Shown here: positions 1 through 11,205 of the stretch, in pieces
How positions within the stretch are numbered: the first letter of the stretch is position 1
Layout of the letters: every line of letters starts with the position of its first letter
Source: Anastatus disparis
Lineage: Eukaryota; Arthropoda; Insecta; Hymenoptera; Eupelmidae
Assembly: GCA_017163975.1 (NCBI GenBank)
Contig: JAFFSR010000084.1
Span: 10,001-74,000 of the forward strand
Length of the DNA: 64,000 bases
Direction: 5' to 3'
The notes under the pieces: generated by a model
The model's database searches: none
Told to the model about the DNA's origin: nothing
The model's input: only the letters and a program-made list of their open reading frames with translations
Program-made: the position numbers and the translations under genes

Positions 1-1613
1 TTTGGCGCAATGCTTTCTCATAGAGCGCATTGAGTTAGAGTATTTTGATTTTATTTTTTTAAATACGATTTCAATATAAATGTCCCTATCCTCTGTATTG
101 AAGGCTGTCTTAATACCTACGAAAACTATATGAATTTTACTCTTTCTTACTTTTGCCATTTGCATAATGTGATTTTATGATGCTCTAAAATTAAAAATGC
201 GTTTGTAAAATTAATTTTCCCAAGCTTGTCTTCTTAACACTATAACCAATAACTTGCATACAAATTTTTGATCGAATAGTTTACAAAAAATACCAAATAA
301 TTGAAAAATAAACATTGTTTTAAAATTTTCAAAACGCTTTAACGTTACAACTACACTAAGAAAACCAATTTTCAAAAGTTTATTTTATTGAGGCAATCGT
401 AAATAATTTCTATACATAATTTTAAGCTACTTCATCGAGTAGTTTACGTAAAATACCAAAAAATAAGTGAAATTCTATTCAAAATTTACAAAATGCTCTA
501 AAATTAAAACTGCGCTAAGAAAATAAGTTTTTCCAAGCTTGCTTTAATTAGGCAATAACAAATAATTTGTATGAAAATTTTTGAGCAAATCTATCGAATG
601 GCTTTTGTGTAATAGAAAAAAAATGAAATATGAACATTTTTTCCAAAATTTTCAAAATGCTCTAAAATTAAAACTGCACTAAGAAAATAAGTTTTCCAAA
701 GCTTGATTTATTCAGATAATAGTGAATAATTTGCCTAAAAATTTTTTAGCAAGTTTATCGAGTGATTTTTGTGCAATAGAAAAGAAATTAAAAATAAATT
801 TTTTCAAAATTTTCAAAATGCTCTAAAATTAAATGAGCGCTAAGAAAATTGAAGAAAATTAGTTTTCAAAAGTTCATTTTATTTTGACAATCATAAATAA
901 TTCCCAAACATAATTTGAAGCTCCTTCATAGAGTAGTTTACGTAAAATATAAAAAAAATTAGAAAAATTTTATTCAAAATTTTCAAAATGCTCTAAAATT
1001 AAAACTGCACTGAGAAAATAAGTTTTTCAAAGCTTGTTTTATTTAAGCCATTGCAAATGATTTCCATAAAAATTTTCGAGCAAATCTATCGAATGGTTTT
1101 TGTGTAATAGAAAAAAAATGAAAAATAGAGATTTTTTCCAAAATTTTCAAAATGCTCTAAAATTAAAACTACGCTGAGAAAATAAGTGTTCCAAAGCTTG
1201 TTTTCTTTAGACAATAGCGAATAACTTGCATACAAATTTAGAAGCAAATCTATCGAACGGTTGTCGTAAAATAAAAAATAAATGAAAAAATAAAATTTTT
1301 TTCAAAATTTTCAAAATGCTCTAAAATTAAAAGTGCGCTAAGAAAATCAGTTGGTAAAAGTTTTTCTTCCTTTGGCAGTCGCAAATAATGTTCATACAAA
1401 TTTTCAAGAAAATTCTTTGAGTAGTTTACGTGAAATATCAAAAAAATGAAAAATTAAAATTTTTTTAAATTCTTAAAATAGCTCTAAAAAAAACTGAGCT
1501 AAGAAGATCAATTTTCAATAGCTTCCCCCCCAGTTAGACAAAAAAATAAATTGCATGCAAAATTTGAAGTTAATCCATCGAGTAGTTCTCGAGATCTTAT
1601 TGGCGTACTGAAT

Positions 1614-1694
<81 letters not shown>

Positions 1695-1821
1695 TACATA
1701 CATACAGACATTTTCTGGAAACCACTTTTTTCGACTCCCTGAGTCTAAATATGTACAAATTAATGAAAAAATAGAAACAAAATTTTTTTACCGATACAAT
1801 GCTTTCTCTATGAGAAAGCAA
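1..1821 (+). repeat. GCTTTCTC-type repetitive element, copy 1 (left-truncated by the window)
   Basis: Noncoding mobile-like repeat. It starts with a unique segment (1 to about 180: ATGCTTTCTCATAGAGCGC, then an AT-rich stretch). Eight or nine tandem units follow with a period near 165 bp; the phrase GCTCTAAAATTAAAA recurs near 181, 492, 658, 819, 988, 1151, 1317 and 1481. A less repetitive 3' segment carries a CA tract (1616-1690), and the copy ends in a perfect hairpin (GCTTTCTC-TAT-GAGAAAGC, 1801-1819). An almost identical inverted copy lies at 25575-27371 and shows that the full 5' end continues into a GCCAA/TTGGC hairpin. I do not recognise the family. It encodes no protein; frames reported through the CA tract are spurious. 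Confidence 0.75.
1616..1690. repeat. (CA)n microsatellite
   Basis: Uninterrupted CA dinucleotides ending in a few CATA units, inside the repetitive element. The same position is a short CA/TG-rich tract in the other copies (8243-8280, 18693-18735, 25700-25735), so the tract is an ancestral part of the element that varies in length between copies. Confidence 0.95.
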
Positions 1822-1838
1822 AAGGTCAAATAGGCTTC

Positions 1839-2939
1839 ATGCACTCTCGCCAAATAAATGCACCATGGGAAATGATATCAATAGATTTAATAGGAGAACC
1901 ACCAAGAAGTAAAAAAGGATTCAAATATCTGATAATAATAGAAGACATATTCTCAAGATTTATCATATGCGAACCGTTAAGAAATAAAACAGGAAAAATG
2001 GTACAAAACGCCATAGAAAATAAATTATGTGCAATATTCGGCACGCCGAAAGCAATTTTGACAGATAACGGTAAAGAATTCATAAATGAGCAACTTGAAC
2101 AATTTCTGAAAGAAAATGCAATAAACCATGAAAAAACACCGGCTTATCACCCACAAAGTAATCCAGTAGAAAGAATTAATAGAGTAATAAAAACAATGAT
2201 ATCATCTTTTATTGAAGAAAATCATAAAGGATGGGACAAATATATCCCACAAATACAGTCTGCACATAATTCAAGCATAAATGCATCAACAGGATTTTCA
2301 CCTGCATTTTTGATATTTGGGAAAGAATTACAAACTCCTAAAAATTGGAAAAGAAAAGCAGAATTTATAGGACAACTACAAAAGGAAATAAAAGAAATCA
2401 AGAAAGAAGAAACCGAAATTAAAAATGATGTAAGTAACGCAGCTGAAAATCAAGAAAATGCAGAGCAATCAGCAAACATTGCCAAAAACGAGAAAAAAAA
2501 TAGCAATAATTGGGCAAAACGTATGAAAAAAATCAAGGAAATACATGAAAAAGCAAAAGATAAAGAAAAAATAGAAAAATATCGGCAAACGAAACATTAC
2601 AATTTAAGAAAACGCGAAATACAATTTAATATAGGAGAAAAAGTACTTAAAAGAAATAAAATCCTCTCATCAGCCAAAGAGAATGTAAATGCGAAATTAG
2701 CACCTAAATTTTTAGGACCTTTTATAATAAAAGAAAAAATATCAAAAAACATCTATAAATTGTCAGATGGAAAGAAAGAAATTAAAACCACTTGCCACGC
2801 GAAAGACTTAAAAAAATTCAAAGAAAACATATGGCAAAAAGTGGACAAATCAAATAAAAATAACACAGAACAAGTCGAAAAAGAAAAGCCAAAAGAAAAG
2901 CGAAAAAGAGACAGACCAAGAAAAATAGTAAATAACTAG
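1839..2939 (+). pseudogene. Ty3/gypsy-type integrase, 3' part of pol (5' end missing)
   Basis: A 366-residue open frame holding the catalytic core and C-terminal part of a retrotransposon integrase, the enzyme that joins element cDNA to host DNA. The DD(35)E triad is visible: Asp16 (SIDLIGEPP), Asp76 (LTDNGKEF) and Glu111 (NPVERIN). HPQSNPVER and HNSSINASTGFSP are typical of gypsy-family cores. A lysine-rich linker follows (about residues 180-265), then a GPY/F-like module (KFLGPFIIKEK, about 290-300). The N-terminal HHCC zinc domain, RNase H and RT are absent. The frame begins directly after the terminal hairpin of the upstream repeat, so that repeat probably interrupted pol, with the rest left of the window. 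The first Met is not a natural start. The intact triad suggests fairly recent activity. Confidence 0.85.
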
Positions 2940-3288
2940 AATCGTAATGCTTTCTTAACAAAAAAAATGATATTTAATTATACTACACACTTTTGTAACA
3001 CTTTTTCTAGATATAATGTACTATTAATAGTAAGTTCTTTTTAATACCCGCCAATCTGATAAAAATCTAATCTCATTAACGTCACGAAAAATCTACAAGA
3101 AAAAATAAATAAAGACAAACCGGAAAAAAGAAAATAAAATAAATAAAAATAAGTTTAACTAATAAATCAAAAAAAGAACAATGGAAAAAAATTACAAATT
3201 CAAACAAACAATAAATCAAATTAAATAAAATTATATAGAAGAAATCTTAGTAATTGAAAAATATTAATTTAATAAGTAAAAGTTACAC
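2940..3288. other. Noncoding spacer after integrase
   Basis: AT-rich, A-biased DNA between the integrase stop codon and the fold-back element at 3292. I see no frame or motif. Its A-rich composition matches the rest of the element's plus strand, so it is probably internal retrotransposon sequence. Confidence 0.5.
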
Positions 3289-3291
3289 TAA

Positions 3292-3931
3292 CAAGGAGAG
3301 TGTTTCACCTTCGGGTCACCATTTTTGCTCAAATTTTGGGAATGTTTTCTGGATGCAGAAATATGAAGAAAGCCAAAATTTGAGAGGCCAACGCTCAATA
3401 TTTCCCTAGTTACAGGCCATCGAAGAAAATCACTAAAAAAGTTACTAGATTTTTAAACGCTTATAGTTCCTCAGAATTATTAGCTAGAAGCTTAAACCTT
3501 TTTTTAAATGAAAGCTGAGCTCAGATCTTTTCGAAATAGTAGTTATAGCTTATCGAAATATTATTTTTTCCCAAAGTTATAGCATAATAAAGATTGAACC
3601 CAATTTTAGCTTTTATTATTAATTAATGTTTTAAACAAATAATTCAAGTCCGATCTTTATTACGCTCTAACTTTGGGAAAAAATAATATTTTGAGATGGT
3701 ACAGGTGCTATCTCGAAAGGATTTGAGCTCAGCTTTCATTTAAAAAAAGGTTTAAGCTTCTAGCTAATAATGCTGAGGAACTATAAGCGTTTGAAAATCT
3801 AGTAACTTTTTTAGTGATTTTCTTCAATGGCCTGTAACTAGGAAAATATTGAGCGTTGGCCTCTAAAATTTTGGCTTTCTCCATATTTCTGCATCTAAAA
3901 ACGGTGACCCGAAGGTGAAACACTCTCCTTG
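3292..3931. mobile_element. PIF/Harbinger-like fold-back MITE, copy 1
   Basis: A 640-bp element whose halves are reverse complements over nearly their whole length, meeting near 3610. Ends are CAAGGAGAGTGT and its complement. It is flanked on both sides by TAA (3289-3291 and 3932-3934), the 3-bp target duplication usual for PIF/Harbinger. A second copy with the same duplication lies at 23618-24274. It has no coding capacity. The arm contains CCCAAAGTTATAGC and TTTTGCTCAAA blocks shared with both other relatives in the window. Superfamily assignment rests only on the TAA duplication and is an inference. Confidence 0.8.
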
Positions 3932-4591
3932 TAAGTAGAAAAAAACAACTAAAAGAAAATAGACGCGTTCAAGAAAATAATAAAATACAGTAATTCCTTA
4001 ATCGCAATAATCAAACAATTGAAAAGAAAATTCAAAAAAACATCAAATAAAACAAATATATTTATAAAAAAAAAACAGAAAAATAAATTGTTTAAATAAC
4101 TTTAGAATAATATTAATAAAATGAAAAAAGCAAATTAAAAATTTAAAAAGAAAAAAACAAGAAACCAAGTGGACACCAACAGTAACAGCAAAAGGAATAG
4201 CGCGGTACATAAAGCACAGAGCGCCGTCTATATCCCCACCACTCTTAGACTAGTTCAAGCGCGTAACACGCAAAGAATATTCCGACGTCGAACAGACAAG
4301 GCACGCGAATAAAACAATTTTTCTTCTAACAATAAATTAATAAATAAAAAAGTGTTCAAAAAAGAAAAATAAATAAAACACAAAAAAAAGAGAGAAAGAT
4401 AAACAGACTAATAGAAAAGTGATAATAAAAGATATTGCGTGCAAAAACAGTTGAAAAAAAACAGTACTAGTGGAAAATAGTGTGTGAAAGAAAAAAACAA
4501 ATGATACCTAAAAGACAAAAAGAAATATTAAAATAAAATACTTTAAATGCGTAGTGAAAAAAGCGTAAAATAAGAACAAAAAAAATTAGAT

Positions 4592-5607
4592 ATGGAAGAT
4601 TTCAGAGGGATTTTAATAATAAACACGATTAACGGAAAAATAAAAATCAACTGCGAAGAAAAGAAGAAAGCAAACAACAACATCAAAAATAAAGAAATAG
4701 AAAAGGAAGGAGAATACGTCGAGAAAGAGCGCATCGATACAAAAACTACAACAGAAAATTCAAAAAAAGAAGAAAACGACATAAAAAAAGTGCTTCACCC
4801 CATCCCAGAAGAGAAAAATAAAATATTATAACTACCAGAAATGACAAGACAAAAAGAAGAAATTTTTAACTACATGACCGAAAGAAACAAGAAAAGGCGA
4901 ACTGCTTGGCTAGACGAGCAAAAAAAATCAACGCAGAAAAGAAAAATATAGACGAAGAAAGAAAGAAAAAAGAACAAGCGCTCGAAGAAAAAATCAGAAA
5001 AGAAGAACTAGAAAAACAGTTGAAAGAAATAAGGATAAATAACGATAAACAGTATAAAATGAAAGGCGCAGAAGAAACGCACGAAAAACTTGAGAAAGAA
5101 AAAGAAGAATACGAAAAAGTGTTCCAAAACACAAAAGAAGATTATATAAGAAAAAAATTAATTTATATGGATATATTGGAAGAAAATGAAAGAGAAGAGC
5201 AAGAACTTAACAACTGGTGCGAAAAATACAAGGAAGAGAAAAAAGATTGGGATATAGTAGCACAAAGAAAAAAAGAATTAGTAGACAAAAAAAAATTAGA
5301 AGAAAAAAAAGAAAAAATAAGGACACAATTAAAAATGCAATGGGAAGCAGACGTACAAAAACAACACCAAGAAAAGAAAAAGCAACGACAGAGCGCACTG
5401 GTACAGTATAGATCGCAGTTACAAAACAACCGAGAAACTACAAAGAAAGAAGCAGAAGACAACCGCGAGAAAGAACAACATCTAGCGAAACCAAGATTGA
5501 TATTACCAGAGAAAGATTGGAAGAAGAAACTAGAAGATACAAACGCGATGTTTAAAGATTGGAAAAGAAAACCGGGTGAAGAAAAAAAATATGAAACGCA
5601 AGAATAA
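4592..5607 (+). pseudogene. K/E-rich coiled-coil third frame of the gypsy-like element
   Basis: Two adjacent open stretches (4592-4831 and about 4832-5607) that join after an in-frame stop and a one-base shift in the A run near 4920. Together they give about 330 residues, overwhelmingly Lys/Glu/Gln/Asn with long heptad-compatible stretches (for example RKKKEQALEEKIRKEELEKQ, within about 4955-5020), so a long coiled coil is expected. I see no signal peptide, membrane segment or known domain. It lies between integrase and the probable 3' LTR, where gypsy-like elements sometimes carry env, but it does not resemble an envelope protein. It could be a displaced structural protein or a captured host coiled-coil sequence. 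Function unknown. Confidence 0.45.
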
Positions 5608-6285
5608 AGTAAAGACTTTTAAAAATAATATAACTAATTCAAAAAAAATAATGATAATAAAATATAATAAAGTAAAAGAAAGATACATTTTGTACAATCT
5701 ACTGTATAAAAAAAAAAAAATCATCTTTTTCCATTAAAATAAAGAAATTAAAATTAATAAAAATATATATTTACATAACCTATCATATCCCAGTATATAG
5801 TACAATCAAATAAAATAAAAACGTTAATAGGAAAATTGTTAGAAAAAAAAGAGAAAATATTAAAATGAAATGAAAACAAAAAGATTAAATTAGTAAATAG
5901 ATAATAACAAATATAATAATAAATAAAATAAATAAAATCTTTCAAAAAAAAAATGTTAGAATCACAAAAAAATGAAAAAATACACAAAAAAATTCAATAG
6001 AATTAAATAAAAAAAAATATATATATAAAATATAACCATAGAAATTTTTTATTAAGAAGAGAAAAAGAGAAAGAAAATATAGGTAACACTAAATACGAAT
6101 TAGAATGATCATGCGTATTAACAATAGATGTAAGAAAAAACTTGAATTGTCAAAGAAAGAGAGAGAGAGAAAAGTATACAAATAAATCACACTTGCGATA
6201 GTATTTTTTTTCATTTAATAAATTAGATTTTTATTTTTTTTCTATTTAGAGAAAAAAATTTTTCAGTTCATTTTTTTATATATGC

Positions 6286-7396
6286 TGTGACGGCCACGTT
6301 CATAGGTCGTGCGAACAACCTTCGCTAGGCTCAGGTCTTAGCGGCGAGGGTGTGTTACCATGTACCGAAGCATGGTTACACTTCAATTTAGATAAGATGA
6401 AATAGCACCAGGAGGCGCTGTTCGCACGGTTAAATAAAGTAGAAAGATGTATCCGCGAAAGCGCGAGTAAAAAAGATAATGAGGAAGAGAGAGATTAACG
6501 AAGTAGGCAGAAAGTTAGAAAGAGCAAGCCAACGATTAGGAAGTAGGAAGGAATAGCCGAGAGAGCCTCGCACAGCAAGCGTAACGCGAAGCTCGCTCTC
6601 TCGTCGCCTGACCGCGAGCCAAGACAGCCGCTCGTATGTTCAACTCCAGCCTGAGGTCCAACGCGCGAAGGGAAGGCTTTTCACGTTGCCACGTGTTCGG
6701 TGTCTCATCCCGAGCTCATACTCAAAAGGCTAGGAAGTTGCAGAGAGAAAAACGTGCAGAGAAAGATCTACGGGAGGTGGGCCCACCTCGTCGTTCTCAG
6801 TAACGTAAGTCTCTTTAGACAAAAGAATTTTATTGTAAACGCGGCGCGAGTCACAGTAAAGAAAATCTCTATCTCTCTCTTTCACGCAAATTTGTTGTAA
6901 TGATTCCGCGAGCGTATTATTTTATTTAAATCTAGAAAAGAATCACAAATATTTTGTAAGGATTTAGCGTAGGTTTTTCACTGTAAATATCTCATTGTTT
7001 AGAATATAATTCCAAGATTCTTTTGTATAAAAAATGATGTTAAAGATTCAATATAACGTCAAATCATAATCCTGCATGCTCCTTTATTATATCTCTTTAA
7101 TTCTTTACAAGAAAGTATCAGGGTTGAGAATTCACCCTAGAAAACATATAATTAATATTTAAATCATTCATACATTCGGAGTTGCTTGGTCTACGACTCA
7201 GTTAGCAGGAGCAAGAGCGAGAAAGTTCTCATTCTTTTTGTATCATAGTGTGCTCATCCTCGCTAAAGTCGGGAAATGGGGCGTCAATACTGATTAAAAC
7301 CTCCTCAGGGTTCATAGTAAATAAAATAATAGAAATAAAAATTAATTTCGTGTAGCATGTCCTTTAAACCCCAAAACGCGAGCACGCTACGTTACA
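6286..7396 (+). repeat. Probable 3' LTR of the gypsy-like element
   Basis: A 1111-bp block that begins TGTGACGG and ends CGTTACA, giving the TG...CA termini and short imperfect inverted ends of an LTR. It is visibly richer in G+C (especially 6290-6800) than its surroundings and lies downstream of integrase and the third frame on the same strand. AATAAA-like signals occur near 7318-7340. No clear polypurine tract is visible immediately before 6286 and the partner LTR is outside the window, so the boundaries are inferred. Confidence 0.5.
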
Positions 7397-7399
7397 GGT

Positions 7400-8245
7400 T
7401 AACGCAAAAAAGAAAATAAATGAAAAATAAAAATTTTTTTGAAAATTTTCAAAGTGCTCCAAGATTAAAAATGCGCTGAGAAAATTAGTTTTCCAAAGCT
7501 TGTTTTCTTCAGACAGTAGCGAATTAATTGCATACAATTTTGGAGCAAATCTATCAAATGGTTTCCGTAAAATAGAAAAAAATTAAAAATAAAAATTTTT
7601 TAAAGAATTTTAAAAATGCTCTAAAATTAAAAGTGCGCTAAGAAAATTAGTTTACAAAATTTTTTATTCTTTTGGCAGTCGAAATAAAGTTCCATCCAAA
7701 TTTCCGAACAAATTCTTTGAGTAGTTTACGTAAAATACAAAAAAAATGAAAAATCGAAATTTTTTTAAAATTCTTAAAATGTTTCTAAAAAAAAAACTAT
7801 GCTAAGAAAACCAATCCTCAATAGCTTCCGCACCAGTTCATCAAAAAATTGAATTGTATGTAAAATTTGAAGTAAATCCATCGAGTAGTTTTTAAGATTT
7901 TATTGGCTTAATGAATAGAAACATTTTTTTTTTTAAATTTTAAAATGCTCTAAAATTAAAACTAAGCTAAGAAAATCAGTTTTTAAAAATTTATTTTATT
8001 CGGGCAATCACAAATGAATTCCATGCAAATTTTGAAGCAAATTCATCGAGTAGTAAACAAAAAAAAAAACGAAAAATCGAATTTTTTTTTTTTTTTTCAA
8101 ACTTTAAAATAAAAACTACGCTAGAATAACCAATTATTAATAGCTTCCCAGCAAGTTAGTCACAAAACTAAATTCCATGCGAAATTAGAAGCAAATCCGT
8201 CGAGTAGTTCTCGAGATACAGTTTACTAACTGAATTCATACATCC

Positions 8246-8277
<32 letters not shown>

Positions 8278-8399
8278 ATATATACAGACATTTTCTGGAA
8301 ATCACTTTTTTCGACTCACCGAGTTCAAATATGTACAAATTAATGAAAAAATAAAAAAAAATTTTCTTTATCGATACAATGCTTTCTCTGTGAGAAAGC
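7400..8399 (+). repeat. GCTTTCTC-type repetitive element, copy 2 (5'-truncated)
   Basis: Directly follows the probable LTR. It contains several diverged ~165-bp units, the CA tract (8243-8280), the phrase CATTTTCTGGAAATCACTT and the terminal hairpin GCTTTCTC-TGT-GAGAAAGC (8381-8399). Same orientation as copy 1; the unique 5' segment is missing. Confidence 0.75.
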
Positions 8400-8401
8400 A
8401 A

Positions 8402-9020
8402 AATAATGAAATAGCAAAAATCTAAGAAAAAAGTAAATTATATAAACAGAATAATAAAAGTAGAAATATAAAAATTAGTAAAATAGTATAATTGCTCACA
8501 AATTAAGCTTAATAGTAATTATAAATTTCAGTGAAAAATTAGTAATTGTTATTAATTAATATTGTGAAATTCAGTGAGAAACATTAAATTTGATAAAAAA
8601 ATTCAGTGTAAAAATATTTATATGAAAAAATATTTATAAAATTCAGTGATTATAAAATTCAATAAAATTCAGTGTAAATTAATGAAATAACGTTTAGTTA
8701 TTCAAAACAAATAAAATCACAAAATGAGTGAAATCAGTGAATATTTAATTAATATTTAAATATGATAAAGTCACTGAATAAGTAAAATTATAAGCGCATT
8801 TAGTGTTAAGTTTAAATAAAAAAAAGAATACTAAAAATTCAATTTAATTCGAGTTTTTTAATAAAAATGAATTTTAACTTACTTTTTCCTGTTAAAGAGC
8901 GTAGAAAGAGAGAGAGGTAAAATGAATGACTTATAATTTGATAAAACAACTTTCGACTTGAAAAACTTGTACTGCTGTATTCAGTGAATTCAGTGACTGC
9001 TTGTAGGAGATGCTTACTTA
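8402..9020. other. AT-rich stretch with recurrent ATTCAGTG motif
   Basis: No coding frame. The words ATTCAGTG, AATCAGTG and TTTCAGTG recur irregularly between about 8528 and 8995, most densely at 8528-8680, suggesting a degenerate simple repeat. It leads directly into the minisatellite at 9030. Confidence 0.5.
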
Positions 9021-9029
9021 ATGATTGAC

Positions 9030-10130
9030 TGTGAAAAAACGCTTGAAAACTTTCACGAAAGGTTGCAGCGAGGTTTCTGCAAGATTTTAGAAACATTTCA
9101 TGAAATATTGGACGAAAACTTTCACGACATGTTTCAGCGAGGTTTTCAGCAAAATTTAGAAAACATTTCATGGAATATTGCAAGGAACCTTTCATGGAAG
9201 GTTGCAGCAAGTTTTCTGCAAGATTTTAGAAATATCTCATGAAATATTGCAAGAAACCTTTCATGAAAGGTTGCAGCGCGGTTTCTGTAAGACTTTAACA
9301 CATTTCATGAAATATTGCAAGAAAACTTTTATTACATGTTTCAGCGGGATTTTTAGCAAGATTGAGACAACATTTTGATGGAATATTGCATCGAACTTTC
9401 TATGAAAGATTGCAGCGAGCTTTCTGCAAGATTTTAGAAACATGTTATAAAATATTGCGAGAAACCTTTCACGAAAGGTTGCAGCGAGGTTTCTGCAAGA
9501 TTCTAAAAACATTTCATGAAATATTGTCAGAAACCTTTCACGAAAGGTTTCAGCGAGTTTTCCAGCAAGATTTGGGGAACTTTTCATGGAATATTGCAAG
9601 AAACCTTTCATGAAAGATTGCAGCGAGGTTCCTGCAAGATTTTAGAAACATTTTATGAAATATTGCAAGAAACCTTTCATGAAAGGTTTCAGTGAGGTTC
9701 CTAGCAAGATTTGGGAAACATTTTACGAAATATCGCAAGAGACCTTTGATGAAAGGTTGCAGCAAGGTTCGTGCAAGATTTTAGAAACATTTTACGAAAT
9801 ATTGCAAGATACCTTTTATGAAAGGTTTCAACGAGGTTTCCAGCAAAATTTGATGAATATTTTATGAAATATTACGAGGTATCTTTTGTTAAAAGTTGCA
9901 GTAAGATTTCTGCAAGGTTTTTGACAAGATTTCTAAGATATCACAAAAAATATTGCTATGTACATTTCGCCAATGGTTATTACCATATTTTTGGCAATCT
10001 TTATAAAATATTCCAGAAAAGCGTTTCACAAAAAGTATCAGCAAAGTTTCATGAATAATTTCAAAATGAAATTGCAGCAAACCTTTCATAAACAGTTTCA
10101 GCAATAATTCCGCAAGTTTTTATAAAAGAT
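9030..10130. repeat. Minisatellite, 69-bp unit
   Basis: About 15 imperfect tandem copies of a ~69-bp unit built around GAAACCTTTCATGAAAGG, TTGCAGCGAGGTTTCTGCAA and ACATTTCATGAAATATTGC. Each unit holds two palindromes centred on TTCATGAA. Because the unit is 23 codons long and low in stops, frames of 60-120 codons appear on both strands, with 23-residue repeats; I treat these as products of the repeat, not genes. Units decay to the right of about 9870. Confidence 0.85.
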
Positions 10131-10535
10131 TCTAAGAGCAGTTAAGATTCGCTGTTCTTGCCTTATATTTGGTTTCCTGTTATTTACTCAAGTATTTATT
10201 GCTGTAGTTGTATTGTAAACGGGAAGTTGAGCGCAATAAGTATGCTATTATTATAAATATTTATGCGTAGGGTAAAAAAATCCATCGAATTGTTATTGAA
10301 AAAAGTAAAGAACGCATAAATATTAGAAACGAAACCTTTTATTTCAATATTCTCTACTTTTCTCAAAAACGATGCTGAGGAATTTTTTCTTCTTGTGCAC
10401 AAATATTGATAATAATACTATTGCGCTCAACTAGTAATTTATAGATACAACGATTGATACTTAAGCAAATAAGAAAAACTTTATCACACAAGGATAGAAA
10501 ATCCTGCCTACTATTAAATATTACTGCAGCAAGCT
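10131..10535. other. Spacer between two related minisatellite blocks
   Basis: AT-rich DNA without recognisable gene, RNA or repeat. It separates the two blocks of the TTTCATGAAA minisatellite and may be an insertion or an unrelated spacer. Confidence 0.4.
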
Positions 10536-11205
10536 TTTAGCAAGATTTAAGAAATATTTTACAAAATATTGCAGGAAACCATACGGAAAGGTATGAGCGT
10601 TGTTCGCGGCAAAATTTGGGAAAAATTTCATGAAATATTACGAGAAACCTTTCATGAAAGATTGCTGCAAGGTTTCTTGAAATGTTGCTGCGAGGTTTTC
10701 ATGAAAAGTTGCTGCGAAGTTTTTAGAAATATTTCAACCGGGTTCTATTGCGGACATATAAATGTTGCTGCAATATCTCATAAAAAGTTGCTAGGAGGTT
10801 TTCTGCAAGGTTACGGTGAGATTTTCTGAAAAATTGCTGTGTGGTTGCTTGAAATGTTTTTGCTATTTTTCCCGCAAGATTCCTGTGAGGTTTCTTGAAA
10901 TGTTTCTGTTACATTTCCTGAAAGATTGCTGCGAAGTTTCCTGCAAGGTTGCGGCGAAGTGTTCTAAAAGATTGCTGCAAGGTTTCTTGAAATGTTTCTG
11001 TTACATTTCCTGAAATATTGCTGTGAGGTTTTCATGAAAGGTTAATGCGAGGTTTTCTGAAAGATTGCTGTGAGGTTTTTAGAAATATTTCAACCGGGTT
11101 CTAGCGCGGACATATAAATGTTGCTGCAATCTTTCATGAAAGGTTGCTGCGAAGTTTCGAAACTTTCATGAAACCTTGCAGCAACCTTGCAGCAATCTTT
11201 CATGC
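10536..11205. repeat. Second, related minisatellite block
   Basis: Shorter, more irregular units of the same vocabulary (CTTTCATGAAAGGTTGCTGC, TTGCTGCGAGGTTTTC, TTTCTTGAAATGTT). A ~55-bp phrase with ACCGGGTTCTAxxGCGGACATATAAATGTTGCTGC appears twice (about 10736 and 11092), showing a higher-order duplication of about 356 bp. The block ends near a GCGGGTAATAAAT junction at about 11208. Confidence 0.75.

Noticed and set aside
1508..1821. Several overlapping frames of Cys-Val or Thr-His repeats on both strands
   Set aside because: They are translations of the CA/TG microsatellite in a noncoding repeat.
9021..10104. Chains of 60-123-codon frames on both strands with repeated 23-residue motifs
   Set aside because: The 69-bp satellite unit is a multiple of three and poor in stops, which forces open frames on both strands; none has a start or domain that stands out.
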